Positions 27,201 through 35,046 of a stretch of DNA of 64,000 bases are shown here, one piece after another. The stretch spans positions 186,001 through 250,000 of the forward strand of contig NZ_FNGY01000004.1 in the NCBI RefSeq assembly GCF_900103665.1, written 5' to 3'. Each line of letters begins with the position of its first letter. Position 1 is the stretch's first letter. The position numbers were made by a program, and so were the translations under genes. A model generated the notes under the pieces. It worked only from the letters and a program-made list of their open reading frames with translations. It searched no databases and had not been told where the DNA came from. Source of the DNA: Pedobacter steynii (GTDB lineage Bacteria > Bacteroidota > Bacteroidia > Sphingobacteriales > Sphingobacteriaceae).

Positions 27201-29142
27201 CGTAAGTGGTTACCGCAGGGCCGGTTGCGGAAGGCGTACTTGTATATTTCAAGCGTATATTAGCAAGGATATTAATCGGCTGATTGATGATCGGGAAGAG
27301 GAATTTCCAGACAATCGCTGTTTTCACCTCATAAGTACTCGTTCCTGTGGCCGCATTTGGCACATAAGACACCAGGGAGAACTGGGTGATTTTAAGGTAG
27401 TCTGGCAGGAAGCTATCCGGCAAATCAATGTTATTAAACAATTGTTTGATCAGTGCGCCGAGATCCAGGGTTTTCCCCGCAGGCATGGCAATGCTCAGGT
27501 TCCATCCACCGGCAGCTGCAGAGCTGTAGTTCACATCCACATTGAGCTGCAGGACTCCTATCGCAAACAAACCATTCACTGCAGCGGTAAACACGCTTTC
27601 GCCTGCGCCGCTGGTTGGCGTAGAAGAAGTGATTTTCAGGCTACCATTGGTAACGGAAATATTGGTGATGAAATTAAGGTTGATATTGGTATTGGCATAG
27701 AACTCATAATACTTATTGTTGATGTCCATCGCCATCCCAAAGCTGGTAAACTCTACCAGCAGCAGGCTTGAAGGGATATCTATGGCTCCTTTGGTAATCG
27801 CCTTAATTAAATCATTAAAGGTTACAGAACCTTCGAATGAAGCGGATAAAGTAAGGTCGGAAGTAATTTCCACATCAAATCCGCCTTGAAATATGGTTGG
27901 GAAGAAATCCACATTGGCAGTCAGGTGGATCAGTTGCGAGTTGATCTGACCTGGTCCTGGTCCGATGATCAGCCAGGTCACATCAAATTCATTGATGATA
28001 AAATTTTCGAACAACACCCATGGCTGCGTAGAACCTACTGTTGCCGAAGCGCTTTCAATAGTAAAACCATTGTTGAAGCTCACCGTAGTTGCAAAACCTT
28101 TAAAGGCAATTGCATTCAAATACTGTTGCAGTGTAGGTGGCAAAATGGTAAACCAGTTATTGCCTGCCATCAAAGAAAACAGGTTCAGCGGTGTCAGGGG
28201 TGTGGAGGGATCAGGAGTTACACCAAGGAAATAAGTGTTCTGACCAGGCGTTACGCTGGTACTGAAATCCATCTGGATGGTTGTTCCCAATAAAAGCTGC
28301 AATTCAAAATAAAGACTGGATAGCTGTACGATATCACCATCTTCTTCGGCTTCTTCTTCATAAAGCGCAAGCGTGGATCCAGCTCCATCGAGCGCAATCA
28401 TCCTGGATGCAATTTCTGTATCGGCTACCGTTTCAATTTTAAAGCCTATCGCCGGGCTTTTCACCGTCAGAAAGCTAAAGGGAATCACCTGCACATCCAG
28501 TTCCACCTTTAAATCCATCTCCGGATAAAGAATGGTATCATTATTTACCTTTGATGGATCGAGCTTGCCTGATAAGGCGATCTGCTTACCATTAATCCAG
28601 CCAATCAGGAAATTTACGAGGGGCGCAAGTATTCCGGTGAGCTGAATCAGACCGGCAAAGTTTTGACCTGCCACCAGGCTGATCTCGTTTTGCTGCCATA
28701 CATATTGGCTTTGAGGCGCTGATGAAAAAATAAAGGTTGGATGAGTATAAGGTAAATCGCTATAAATACCGCCTACCATAAATGGCCAGCTTGTGGCAAA
28801 AGTCCAGCTACTTAAGGTGATGACAATTACAAATTGTACATTTCCCAGGCCGTCATCAGTAACGACAAAGGAAACTGCCGTATTGGAAGCCTCCACCTGT
28901 AGCACACTGGCCACCCCTGTAATCGTCAGGGTATTCCCTACCGGGTCATTTATGGTGGTACCACTGGTGTCAATTAACAGACTGCTGTTTGCAGCAAGCT
29001 GATAACCGGCAGTCAGCATAAGGTCTAAATCTGCAGGGACACTAAGTCCTGCTTTGGTAAATGAAGCTGCATTCACCGTGATGTTACCGTTATTCTGGCT
29101 GGCTTGTTGCTTAAATTCGTCGGCAAGTGGTTGTAAACTCAT
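18223..29142 (-). CDS. Giant 3639-residue protein with LysM-like repeats
   Basis: One unbroken frame of 10.9 kb encodes it, starting MSLQPLADEFKQQASQNN with no signal peptide. Residues 1 to about 1250 are dominated by long amphipathic beta strands rich in Asn, Thr, Ile and Phe, with Gly-rich hydrophobic stretches (GSIDFGIISASVNITITIYV). Residues about 1520-1790 hold LysM-like units (YTVKAGDTLQAVAAGLN, YIIVPGDTLASMAENL), with more degenerate units near 2254-2330. The rest is extended beta structure with Pro/Asn turns. There are very few cysteines. I do not recognise a family. It is the last gene of a five-gene operon with a nuclease, so a large toxin, scaffold or predation apparatus is possible. 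Confidence 0.85.
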   Translation of the reverse strand: MSLQPLADEFKQQASQNNGNITVNAASFTKAGLSVPADLDLMLTAGYQLAANSSLLIDTSGTTINDPVGNTLTITGVASVLQVEASNTAVSFVVTDDGLGNVQFVIVITLSSWTFATSWPFMVGGIYSDLPYTHPTFIFSSAPQSQYVWQQNEISLVAGQNFAGLIQLTGILAPLVNFLIGWINGKQIALSGKLDPSKVNNDTILYPEMDLKVELDVQVIPFSFLTVKSPAIGFKIETVADTEIASRMIALDGAGSTLALYEEEAEEDGDIVQLSSLYFELQLLLGTTIQMDFSTSVTPGQNTYFLGVTPDPSTPLTPLNLFSLMAGNNWFTILPPTLQQYLNAIAFKGFATTVSFNNGFTIESASATVGSTQPWVLFENFIINEFDVTWLIIGPGPGQINSQLIHLTANVDFFPTIFQGGFDVEITSDLTLSASFEGSVTFNDLIKAITKGAIDIPSSLLLVEFTSFGMAMDINNKYYEFYANTNINLNFITNISVTNGSLKITSSTPTSGAGESVFTAAVNGLFAIGVLQLNVDVNYSSAAAGGWNLSIAMPAGKTLDLGALIKQLFNNIDLPDSFLPDYLKITQFSLVSYVPNAATGTSTYEVKTAIVWKFLFPIINQPINILANIRLKYTSTPSATGPAVTTYEGAIAGTVTLEYFNAEVNIGYDFSKNNQLLSIQWEGFITEYNVTDASKTITFRIEKWSVGSLITSFMKMMGDPTFELDSPWDLLNDLSLDGFSVTYNLDTKDIKVNYKFGKSLNLIFITINGISLTKNSTGVFIAFDGSSPVPGVNDSNLFKPEKGGQDINKMPEVPGQGSEYFGLYLLAMGQHVELTNSASYQSIKEVTDAMQKAFTEPEPGTIPIGPGSGNTLLNFNEDSNWLIATSFGVLNVGTKDKPVWTVDAQIVFNDPNLYGLRIALSGDKAKVLKGLVFEIMYKKISDSIGVYQMDLTLPDALRNLQFGAVNITLPCISLEIYTNGDFKVDIGFPYNMDFSRSFTLQAIVPPGIPAMGSGGFYFGKLSSATTNLVPATSYGNFNPVLVFGIGLQVGVGYSVNYGLLSAGFSLTLFGIIEGVIASYHPYQGTLAGQEQNLQTVETSYYYYLKGTVGIIGKLYGSIDFGIISASVNITITIYVQAIFEAYNKIPLAIVATVDVRVSASLNLGFFKVTIHFSFNATIRQDLTIGTDNRAAAPWNKDLTAASAASALAMPQYRMMTSKAGRPRLQFNTMLATTSDDVLPTLNLYFVPHLTVSAPKGSSNLNSQQAQYVATLFIDAPDPNGPSDGTTSFERLSSDFFRWLVANYIDPNAGLTTRAEIDAQGISKLDLDNLIALLSNEGNPFPIPTADILTFLQSSFAAVNLQNLGEDLASAAIFPMFYDLSLNVPGIPLSIDFSQYNMATAEYLEEVKKWFAELEVSVSEESNAAPQAKMMDGTEPSYSMSTFVFEDYFVLIGKQLAGYGSDAMNNFTYQIDSADDKVAVDRSLQTMTTWANGLTANGYSNHVVLQDIAVANQNHPITAGVSLQITGHMHLIASGDTFSSVAMLYAVTSAMLIVQNGTVPGLLAPGQVVKYNGNSYTVKAGDTLQAVAAGLNTTLALLSADLVFQETAVTQPGGWLIIGAVVYTAKNEDTFTSVVTNIYKNVDVAGLLMQNQVTPGLFIAGNTFVYNSEPYIIVPGDTLASMAENLTVSTKTTVTPEILAADPVVQSLNIQPLGQLLIPPFNYSAVIFDDPAQADTLLNLSVTYSTTVALMASNYSNQIITDLFYNGDGYSSANIPGLEILDVSSILAYFTENGCYGQLSGMASRYQLHGMRLPTDLPGLTLSAGSPCPTDSDCALFSLTGQEFVLPADVAKGFEIQLINSSLSWLQIDGKSINDPGGNMLSVILDDPDIAQISTLLNYAQQTGIQPEVLSLTPMKPYDLLPLQYTFQTVTKWQSSGKVVLPYGSMGNQNDISPLIWMFPSGMLAQLALPKLAGSMFGVQIGQYNDAKGLMDYRSSSYYGWNTMVEIDLKRLTGESTAVVNAYTYELMGADEAGATILQRLLQALDPNSGNNNQGMVTDIQWLYEADGGLMSVGMDSMKSFIVQANLSTETNPSNQAMKMAMLAIEETTLDTGILNSTYDFIRLLWECSITRSGGYYLLYNEIEGNKGFPDSIFGKGDTATIRLMVSYSDVFANKPGNYMNCAVTGDKIDVSSCVVYAESAEQKGLTVYAQNTLDTPLVISSRYNILLSEFAAINASVVLNTSIAPIPVITFSGLVYEVGRISTVNNLATISAYYSVSATDLQALNPQIADWNNLALWQLVNIPVLNYTVSSAAGTPGNTFGSIAAYYFIDMSVLGWAVRNVTNFFGTSTPLTINDQILHKVSNVPQGAASFELNRTNPVLPEGYKVTDPDYAKIYLDNLYNLLSYNVIENADFGPSEIGLPAGPVTSQSQDQLLGKAEATPIEDELWVYNPVIPLAQFAKPNAYMELPLENPVGYPAGYPQKEDNPYLGIGGQAQVHFDWVDYYGNNTITPFSDPSLDPQTPLNNPPVQIAYTDELKGLGKWPSLEMSYLFDNDNNTGAELALNFNFNSQRYVPLDVPADQQQDWKANAKNDLIIYTNIYYQITQLSPKDGHNTLSINLSTSLTPNKDYAIAGTQFNQLLQFVKDAYTYLLARSNEQDATPPVMSPIVNPINPADIDTASILLLTVDVEFARDLDFVNNDFKDSSLVTNSVTAVRPQTIIALKETDPSTPSGTQDAQTSPNGLNEFAAKFELAFSNPGVYQLKIAIGTNPDQAGSSSNQAVYVVRMGQEEGQGIYWSASEACFYQLTPQSIENLDTKGKVPTEVTDKLTPLLNVVYDNRTDFDVQLKTVLTAAEFEQYHYTIYVYSLLPVFYAPKPLNTSLVSKNGVPIQKYVTGKGLVDSSVELKNFAGIDMDNWAAQSLNVIDVFLTSDFSVPGFLVDQLKAADEKVWLGEQQIDADTFVEAITNAKKSLADTISNEIESVLTAPVISDDPESLANAKEQFKQQLLNQLGNAYNVSALVQTKVTATSDFTGFANNTTPPRLYGVPMVDNPAFQGVSSLKQDMVTLDDNLKSMYSISTAKVQLNAKGASSEDSYLTFSFSTKNAKEYSSVELNLSYVVTHIEFQISDVPGIEGYKGSNWLTFIIPADVNTPVSPGSDLQVLQQNLGLVDIPIVLRNYPTPPTLTTQTGTPVDVSGDTENAKLEKASQWDYTYSYTEDQAAQDRIFSEIEFNTIPSPQARMMVGASRDLFNDMAQLVTVWPQILDDFNKYLTAITAASTSADPNLDDAYYALQALVTLTNNLAIAWNDYTSVVLTAGGDTDTKRAFDFMIVQTDDKDNDNRLLVTIVPQDEISEQDILNYTGNNQDIAVTLPNMPVVSIPDYTTVPATDESGKLIPNAYWYQTTGENPVYLSWIDSLSVSSRKVNVNELNILEFQYAWAGLSIIRNEDLIPYNPTNPQFIYRSPLVKFSNKLVPILNNDYLFDIAELMAVPTVPHSLGELLANFFAVFFAKDELDQQLIKLSATWNYPILQSESIQTDPLVLPAAIQLPILLAPPFNFAIPADFTIPAGGCSATVSPTDSFVCKLSAAIKTWYEQNNPTTANAWIQLDVSVFSSLTEVKLPLIELKNIILFYSDINDLS

Positions 29143-29162
29143 AATAGTATCTCTTAAAAAAA

Positions 29163-30500
29163 CTAAAAGTCAATAATTAAGGCCATGTGGTCGCTGGTGC
29201 TTCTTACCACACCATAGTTCTCCCACTCCCGGAATTTTGGTCCGACACCTTTTGTGTTTGGCGCATATCCACCGTTCCCATTGGGTGCTGGATCTGGAGG
29301 TAACAGCAAGGCAACTGGTGCTAAAGGATCTGCAGCTGTGCGATCCGTTTCCATTGCAGTAGTATAAACCAACGTTCCTTTTGCACCGGCATAAGCAGGT
29401 GTAGTCGGTTTAGTATAAGGAGAACCTGCAACCAGGTTCACGATCGTGATCTTACTTGAAACCGGCACCCTCACTGCATCCCCATAACGGGTCAGCATAT
29501 TGTCGTAACTGTTTTGCGTCATATATCCATATGCGGGATATCCCCTGGTATCCGTAGGCTCTGCTTTATTCTTTCCGGAAGTACCATACAAAGTGGTACA
29601 GATATACCCCTGATCAGGGAAACCGGATGCTGCAGTAGGGTTAATCTGCCTGGTATAACTATCAGCAATAAGGGTATCATAAGCCTCATCTGCCAAAACT
29701 TTTTCTGATAGATTGACATTAAAATCACCCATGATGATCACATCATCCTGCGCCCCAAGCAGGGTGGTGATTTCTCTGATCTTGCTTAAGGAATCGACCC
29801 CTGCAGCAGAGATTTTCGTTTCTGGTGGAGGGGCATGATAAGCCAGCAATTTTATATTTCTATTGCTGCCGGCATCCCAGAATGTGGTCAGGTAAGGCGG
29901 ACGTTCACCAGCGCTCGGAAATTCCAGTTTTACCGCAGGTGCAGCCCCATCATCATATAGCCATTGTCCGGCAAGTTGATTTTGTCGCAGTCCACCATTA
30001 ATAATCCCAGCCGTTGTTGGGGTTTTGCCGGCAGGTAAAGCGGTATCCCAGGGCGCAGCATAGGCAACAGTAGCACCGCCTCCTATTACATTTGCCGGAT
30101 TAACTCCACCTTCCCAGCCAAAAGGACCCGTAAAAAACAGATTGCTGCTACTGTTAAAAAATACGCAAACCCCCTCTTTTAAAGTGCTTTGACCAATAAT
30201 TAAAGGAGGAACCAACATCCAGGTTACTCCAAATTTGGCGCGTATTTTTTGCAACAAATCCAATGCCGCCTGACTACCTCCTGTGTTGATTAAAGTACCC
30301 TCTGCACCAGCACCAGTTGTCGTCTCAATGATCACAAAGATATCCGGCGCATTTGCCTGCATCACATTTAAAATCAAATCACTACGGTTCCCTGAGGCAA
30401 CTATACCACTGGGGAGGGATCTATCTTTTCTTTTCGTACTAGGATCGTTGATCTTATTGATCGAAAATTTTTCTATGTTCCAATACAGTATTTTTGTCAT
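29163..30500 (-). CDS. Endonuclease/exonuclease/phosphatase (DNase I-like) family protein
   Basis: The chosen start is the ATG at 30500 (MTKILYWNIEKF); the frame is open further upstream but would overlap the 1237-aa gene. All EEP core motifs are present: Asn in YWNIEKF, Glu in FVIIETT, His in LLAYHAPP, Asp and Asn in IIMGDFNVN (about residue 257), and SDH near the end (about 437). Members cut phosphodiester bonds in DNA, RNA or lipids. At about 446 residues it is longer than simple nucleases because of inserts (GGVNPANVIGGGATVAYA and a Pro-rich loop before the end). There is no signal peptide. It lies between two giant protein genes with gaps of 31 and 20 bases and may be the active payload. 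Confidence 0.88.
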   Translation of the reverse strand: MTKILYWNIEKFSINKINDPSTKRKDRSLPSGIVASGNRSDLILNVMQANAPDIFVIIETTTGAGAEGTLINTGGSQAALDLLQKIRAKFGVTWMLVPPLIIGQSTLKEGVCVFFNSSSNLFFTGPFGWEGGVNPANVIGGGATVAYAAPWDTALPAGKTPTTAGIINGGLRQNQLAGQWLYDDGAAPAVKLEFPSAGERPPYLTTFWDAGSNRNIKLLAYHAPPPETKISAAGVDSLSKIREITTLLGAQDDVIIMGDFNVNLSEKVLADEAYDTLIADSYTRQINPTAASGFPDQGYICTTLYGTSGKNKAEPTDTRGYPAYGYMTQNSYDNMLTRYGDAVRVPVSSKITIVNLVAGSPYTKPTTPAYAGAKGTLVYTTAMETDRTAADPLAPVALLLPPDPAPNGNGGYAPNTKGVGPKFREWENYGVVRSTSDHMALIIDF

Positions 30501-30531
30501 AAAGTATTTCTTTTGGCTACATTCTGATTGA

Positions 30532-33500
30532 TTAAGGCGTTTTATTATAGGAGGCATACCATCCCAGACTGCTGGAGGTAGCGCCCTTCTTTGGATTCCC
30601 AAAAAGCAGGAAATTTGTGCTGCCACCTGGTGGAAGCTTCAATATTCCCAGGAATTTCAAGGCGATGTTCGATAAAGTAAGCAGGTAAGAACCCTGGGCA
30701 TCGATACTCGTAGCCGGGATGTATTGCAGGCGCAGCTTGTCGATGGTTAATTTTAACAGGCCCTGGATACTGAGCAATTTCGCATTGCTGGAAGTACCCG
30801 GTAATTTTATGCCGATGAGGATATTGTACTTGTTGGAGTCTTTTTGTTCCCCCGGGCTCCAGGCGAGTAAAAGGCTGGCATTGAATCCCAGGTTGCCTGC
30901 CAGTTCCCCCGGACTTCCCAGGTTAAGGTTCATCTGCAAGCCATACCAGTCGCCGGAAAGCCCATTCGCATTTACCCCAGGTAAACCAAGGGTCAGGAAA
31001 CCCTGACTGGAAGGCAATGAATCTTCATTACCACTCATTAATTTAGAGATCGACAAAGCGAAATTTGGATATAAACTACTGTCCCGGGTATTGCTTTGCG
31101 AAGAGTTAAAAGAAATCTGACTCGCATCAAAAGCATAACTCACTACTGAAGGATTATTCAGATTAAAGCCCATCTCAATATAGAGATCCGCATAACTCAG
31201 CCCTTTTTGATAATCTGCATCGTCGTCATCTCTGGTTCCAAAAGACCAGGCGTCGAAAACATAGGGCGTTAAGGTATCCGGATCCACTACCGGAGGTGGC
31301 GGTGGTTGGGGTGGCACACAACTGATCACGCCAAAATTCAGGAATCCCCACATCAAAAAGCGTGTTTCAATATCAACCGCTAAAGGATCAGTGGTTAAGG
31401 TATTGAATTGTATTTTGGTAATCTCTACATTTTGCAGTAAGTTACTGTCAAAGTAAAACAGGTTATCATCTTTATTGTCAAACACATATACCGCTGTTCC
31501 ATTGTGATCCTGATAGGTACCATTCAGCACCACCGTATTGAGTTTTGCCGCACCGTATGGGTTATTGGTATAGGCTACCTTGTCGGCAAACAGGTTGTTC
31601 ATCGTGAGCTGGATCTTGCTGGAGAAGCTTTTAATGGCCGTATTCTCGAACAATACCTGTAAGGAAAGTACTTTAAAATCATAGGTGGCATTCACCAAAG
31701 GCGGAATCGGCTTGTCTACACTTAATCCTTGTGCCACCTGTACCCCATAAGCCGGATCGATGTAATTGATCAGCCCGAAAATAGAACTGACTGGTCCCAT
31801 GGTAATCGTACCGGTTGCATCTACCCTGTTTACCTCTACGCCCACATGGTGTGCATTGAAATTTTTAAGATTGATTCCGCTGATCAGCCCTTTTAACTGC
31901 TGCGGGAATTCCTGCAGATTGATGTCCGCTTTCAGGGCAAGGATGCCATTCCAGTTGGGATCGTTAATGATCTGGTGGAATTTTTCATAATAATTCACTT
32001 CATCAGCGCTTTGTGCTCCATTTGCAGCAGCGTAATAAGCGTCTTCGGCAGATTGCAGGTAACTTTGCAGCCAGGAAGAAATGGCAACCAATTGAGTATA
32101 GGAGCCATCTAAGGCATCCGGAGCAATATTGAAAGCATTGGCCTGCGTCCAGTCTTTCGGGTTCTTCACCCTATCCAACACCGTCCCCTGACAAAATTTA
32201 AAAAGGAGTACGTTGTTGTAATCGGCGTAAGTATTTTTGGTGCCTACATTAAAATCAAATGGCCAGTCTTCAATCGACATTTTGTTGTTGAAGATCGCCT
32301 CTGCGCTTGTGCCTCCCTCCTGATCCTGGATCGTAGAAAACAAGGTGCCCAGGTATTGATTATTCGTCATCACCACAAATTGCTGATTGGTGAGAAAGGC
32401 AGATTGCAGTTCCGAACTCAGGTTGATAAAGCTCAGCTGATATTCAGGTGCAGGATCAGGAACCTGACCAACAGGACTCACATACCAATGTGCAGCTGGG
32501 TTTTCGTCTACAGTATTCTGAGCGAGGTTGAGCAAGCTCCAGCTCCCCGTATCCATCACATTGGCCACCAGGCCTTGCGGAGTAGTTGATGGCGTATAAC
32601 CTTCTGAGCCATTAGCCCCGGCAGAAAGCATTGCCCTTTTGGCCCTGCTTTTACTGGCATTGGGCGCTGAAAAGCTGTTTGTAATCTTGGTTTTCCTTTC
32701 GGCACTCAGCACTTTCGATTCAAAGGACTTAATATCACCGGTTCCGGGAGGCAAAATTGCCGGAATTCCCAGGTATGGAACCATAGGTACATAAAAACTG
32801 TCATTTTGAGGCATATCAACTGAGGGCTCAAAAAAGCCAAGAAAACTGGAATTGCTGTCTTCCGAAGCAATCCCATGTCCTTTTGCATATAAGGAAGCGC
32901 CTTGCGGCTGACAGGCATATTGGACATTTGCTGTACTGGAAGAAACAATATTGGCCCAGGAAGTCAGGTATTCCGAAGTCAGCACCGGGTTGTCTGTGCC
33001 CGGTTGCGCCAAAGAAACCGGTTCACTTGGGAAATTGGGTGCATATGCGGGCTGGCGACTAATAAACCTTAACCGATCCCCAACGGGGTTTCCCCCGGTA
33101 TTCACATATGGACTGAAAGTGATCACCTCTGTACCTGAAAGCCCTGGCAGAAAATCAAACTGCCCGTTCTCATCAGGAATGGCAGTCGGACTGGCACTCA
33201 TGTCGAGGTAAAAATCCCCTTCAGGAACCATATAATACACCTGATCTTTTGCATTACGGGGCGATGGAGAAATGACAAACCTCGCCGTATTGGTGGTCGG
33301 ATATAGATTATTGATCAGTTCAGTCGTTACTACTAAATCTATAAAAGGGACCAATCCAATGGGATATCCCGTGTTAATGGCGTTGTAACTTGGGAATATA
33401 GCGGCCCTGTTATTGCCTGAATCGCTGTTATATATTTTACCGGTAAGGGCAAAATAAGTGTTGAGCTGAGCAGCATTGCCGATGTCCAGCAAGTCTATCT

Positions 33501-34245
33501 GAGCCTGTGTGATTGCATATTCATTCACATTACTACCTGGCTTAAGTATTGGATACGTAAAAACGTTCAATGCACTGCCACTGAGGTAGTAATAGTTATT
33601 TTGAAGTCCATATCCCTGGAAATCCATTTTGAGATTGAATCCAAGGGAAAACCTGAAACTTCCGGTCCCGGCAACACCAAATGGAATGGTCATATTGCTG
33701 TTGAAAAGGGATTGGGTGCCAATGGTTTTATTTGCGAAACTGATGTTCGGATACCTGTTGTTAAAGGCAAATTCCAGGTTTGTTGGTGCATCCAGCGGAC
33801 TGTAGAACACAACGGTATTATTGTCTATGTTTAAAGTGGCGAAATTGTTCCCGATAGAGAGATTGGTGGTTATCGCCACCACAAAACTACTTCCCGGGGT
33901 GTATTGAACCAGATTGATGACGGTAGTATTGCTGGTAGAAAGCGGTAAAGTCGTATCCAGAATCCAGGCGAGGCCGAGATAACCTGCGATGCCTGTCCCT
34001 GTTCTAAAGGTCGATAGATACTTTTGGTAGTCGCTGGCGACGGTATTCGACAGTTCTACCCTGCTAAAAAGGAAATATACCTGCTGCTGAAAAGCAGTGG
34101 GCAAATCAATGAGGCTTTCTGTATATGTTGAGCCAGCAGGTAACAATACCGCGGCAAATTCGCTGCCTTGTGCTTCGGCAACATATAAACTTCCTCCTCC
34201 GAATTTTGCATTACTAAAAGTAACGCCACTGGTGATCTGGCTCAA
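30532..34245 (-). CDS. Large beta-rich protein (1237 aa) of the giant operon
   Basis: The frame begins with TTG at 34245. An in-frame stop lies 9 codons upstream with no ATG between, so TTG is the likely start. There is no signal peptide. The sequence is Asn/Thr/Ser-rich and strongly beta-prone. A basic, protease-sensitive-looking stretch (SKSRAKRAMLSAGANGSEGY) lies near residue 530. A Pro-rich hinge (PPQPPPPPVVDPD) at about 985 is followed by a last domain ending in LPPGGSTNFLLFGNPKKGA. No known family is recognised. Style and composition resemble the 3639-residue neighbour, so the two may share an ancestry or assemble together. Confidence 0.85.
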   Translation of the reverse strand: MSQITSGVTFSNAKFGGGSLYVAEAQGSEFAAVLLPAGSTYTESLIDLPTAFQQQVYFLFSRVELSNTVASDYQKYLSTFRTGTGIAGYLGLAWILDTTLPLSTSNTTVINLVQYTPGSSFVVAITTNLSIGNNFATLNIDNNTVVFYSPLDAPTNLEFAFNNRYPNISFANKTIGTQSLFNSNMTIPFGVAGTGSFRFSLGFNLKMDFQGYGLQNNYYYLSGSALNVFTYPILKPGSNVNEYAITQAQIDLLDIGNAAQLNTYFALTGKIYNSDSGNNRAAIFPSYNAINTGYPIGLVPFIDLVVTTELINNLYPTTNTARFVISPSPRNAKDQVYYMVPEGDFYLDMSASPTAIPDENGQFDFLPGLSGTEVITFSPYVNTGGNPVGDRLRFISRQPAYAPNFPSEPVSLAQPGTDNPVLTSEYLTSWANIVSSSTANVQYACQPQGASLYAKGHGIASEDSNSSFLGFFEPSVDMPQNDSFYVPMVPYLGIPAILPPGTGDIKSFESKVLSAERKTKITNSFSAPNASKSRAKRAMLSAGANGSEGYTPSTTPQGLVANVMDTGSWSLLNLAQNTVDENPAAHWYVSPVGQVPDPAPEYQLSFINLSSELQSAFLTNQQFVVMTNNQYLGTLFSTIQDQEGGTSAEAIFNNKMSIEDWPFDFNVGTKNTYADYNNVLLFKFCQGTVLDRVKNPKDWTQANAFNIAPDALDGSYTQLVAISSWLQSYLQSAEDAYYAAANGAQSADEVNYYEKFHQIINDPNWNGILALKADINLQEFPQQLKGLISGINLKNFNAHHVGVEVNRVDATGTITMGPVSSIFGLINYIDPAYGVQVAQGLSVDKPIPPLVNATYDFKVLSLQVLFENTAIKSFSSKIQLTMNNLFADKVAYTNNPYGAAKLNTVVLNGTYQDHNGTAVYVFDNKDDNLFYFDSNLLQNVEITKIQFNTLTTDPLAVDIETRFLMWGFLNFGVISCVPPQPPPPPVVDPDTLTPYVFDAWSFGTRDDDDADYQKGLSYADLYIEMGFNLNNPSVVSYAFDASQISFNSSQSNTRDSSLYPNFALSISKLMSGNEDSLPSSQGFLTLGLPGVNANGLSGDWYGLQMNLNLGSPGELAGNLGFNASLLLAWSPGEQKDSNKYNILIGIKLPGTSSNAKLLSIQGLLKLTIDKLRLQYIPATSIDAQGSYLLTLSNIALKFLGILKLPPGGSTNFLLFGNPKKGATSSSLGWYASYNKTP

Positions 34246-34276
34246 AATAGGTTGATTTAATAGGGATAATTAAAAA

Positions 34277-34681
34277 TCAATGACCAGGACAAAAGAGCAT
34301 CGTGGTAATTGCTACATTTTGTGCAGACAGGTTAATGGTATTCAGCTGTTTTCCTTTAAAGTCTCCAACTACAATGATTTGTTGCCCTGGTGCTAATCTA
34401 TGAATACCGTTAAAAAGTGACCCATTGTCGTATTTAATGGAATCGGGTGCTCCGGTATTCACGGCGACTGCAATATTGGAAAGGCTTGCATTTCGCATAT
34501 AATACACACAAGATGTACCATTATTGGTCTTCAGTTGAGTGTATTGAAAGGGCAATAGCGTAATTGTTTTCTGTTGTTGTTTTGTTGGACTCTGACTTGA
34601 TACCAGGGTCCAACTCAACATCGTCAGAAAGAAAACAAGGATACATACTCCTCCTTTTACCGTCTTTCTTGAAAAGTTCAA
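34277..34681 (-). CDS. Small exported or membrane-anchored protein of the giant operon
   Basis: The frame starts with TTG at 34681; the preceding in-frame codon is TAG, so no longer form exists. Residues 12-30 (GVCILVFFLTMLSWTLVSS) are a signal peptide or anchor. The mature part of about 100 residues has two Cys (SCVYYM and LFCPGH) and a beta pattern ending in FCPGH. It is the only protein of the operon with a clear export signal. It could be the envelope docking point of the large proteins, but this is inferred from position only. Confidence 0.65.
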   Translation of the reverse strand: MNFSRKTVKGGVCILVFFLTMLSWTLVSSQSPTKQQQKTITLLPFQYTQLKTNNGTSCVYYMRNASLSNIAVAVNTGAPDSIKYDNGSLFNGIHRLAPGQQIIVVGDFKGKQLNTINLSAQNVAITTMLFCPGH

Positions 34682-34698
34682 CTACTAAAGTTTAATAC

Positions 34699-35046
34699 TT
34701 AAGCAGTTACACAGGTAATTGAAGCGCTTGCAGGCACCGCTGTACTGGTGTTGTTCTGGATCGTGATCACAGCTCCCAACAGGTTACCGAATATAACAAC
34801 TGCAAATCCAGGTGAATTTGCAGGAATCGTAAACAGGCCATTTAAATATGGAGAAGGTTGACCATTCACAAATACAGCTACACCTGGTGATGTAGGCACA
34901 CCGGAAATAACCACCATGAGGTTATTTGAATTTGAAGTATTTACCGTGTTAATGGTACTCGAAGCTCCGTTAGAAGTTGTAATTGTACAATTCTGTGAAG
35001 GTGTAATGGTTGCAGTACCATTCTGGTTGATTGTTGGATTTGCCAT
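34699..35046 (-). CDS. Small Thr/Asn-rich protein, first gene of the giant operon
   Basis: This 115-residue protein (MANPTINQNGTATITPSQNC) has no signal peptide or charged clusters and is dominated by Thr, Asn, Ser, Val and Ile. It has an alternating beta pattern and two Cys, one near each end. The composition resembles a self-assembling structural subunit. It is followed after 17 bases by the exported 134-aa gene and heads the whole 17-kb operon, so it may be the most abundant product. The family is unknown. Confidence 0.65.
   Translation of the reverse strand: MANPTINQNGTATITPSQNCTITTSNGASSTINTVNTSNSNNLMVVISGVPTSPGVAVFVNGQPSPYLNGLFTIPANSPGFAVVIFGNLLGAVITIQNNTSTAVPASASITCVTA

Noticed and set aside
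19479..28293. Many plus-strand frames of 60-150 codons opposite the 3639-aa gene.
   Set aside because: They are antisense shadows of one long conserved-looking frame; their products have no domain-like pattern and no start context.
30501..30626. A 42-codon N-terminal extension of the EEP nuclease.
   Set aside because: It overlaps the end of the 1237-aa gene and is not EEP-like; MTKILYWNIEKF at 30500 fits the family start exactly.
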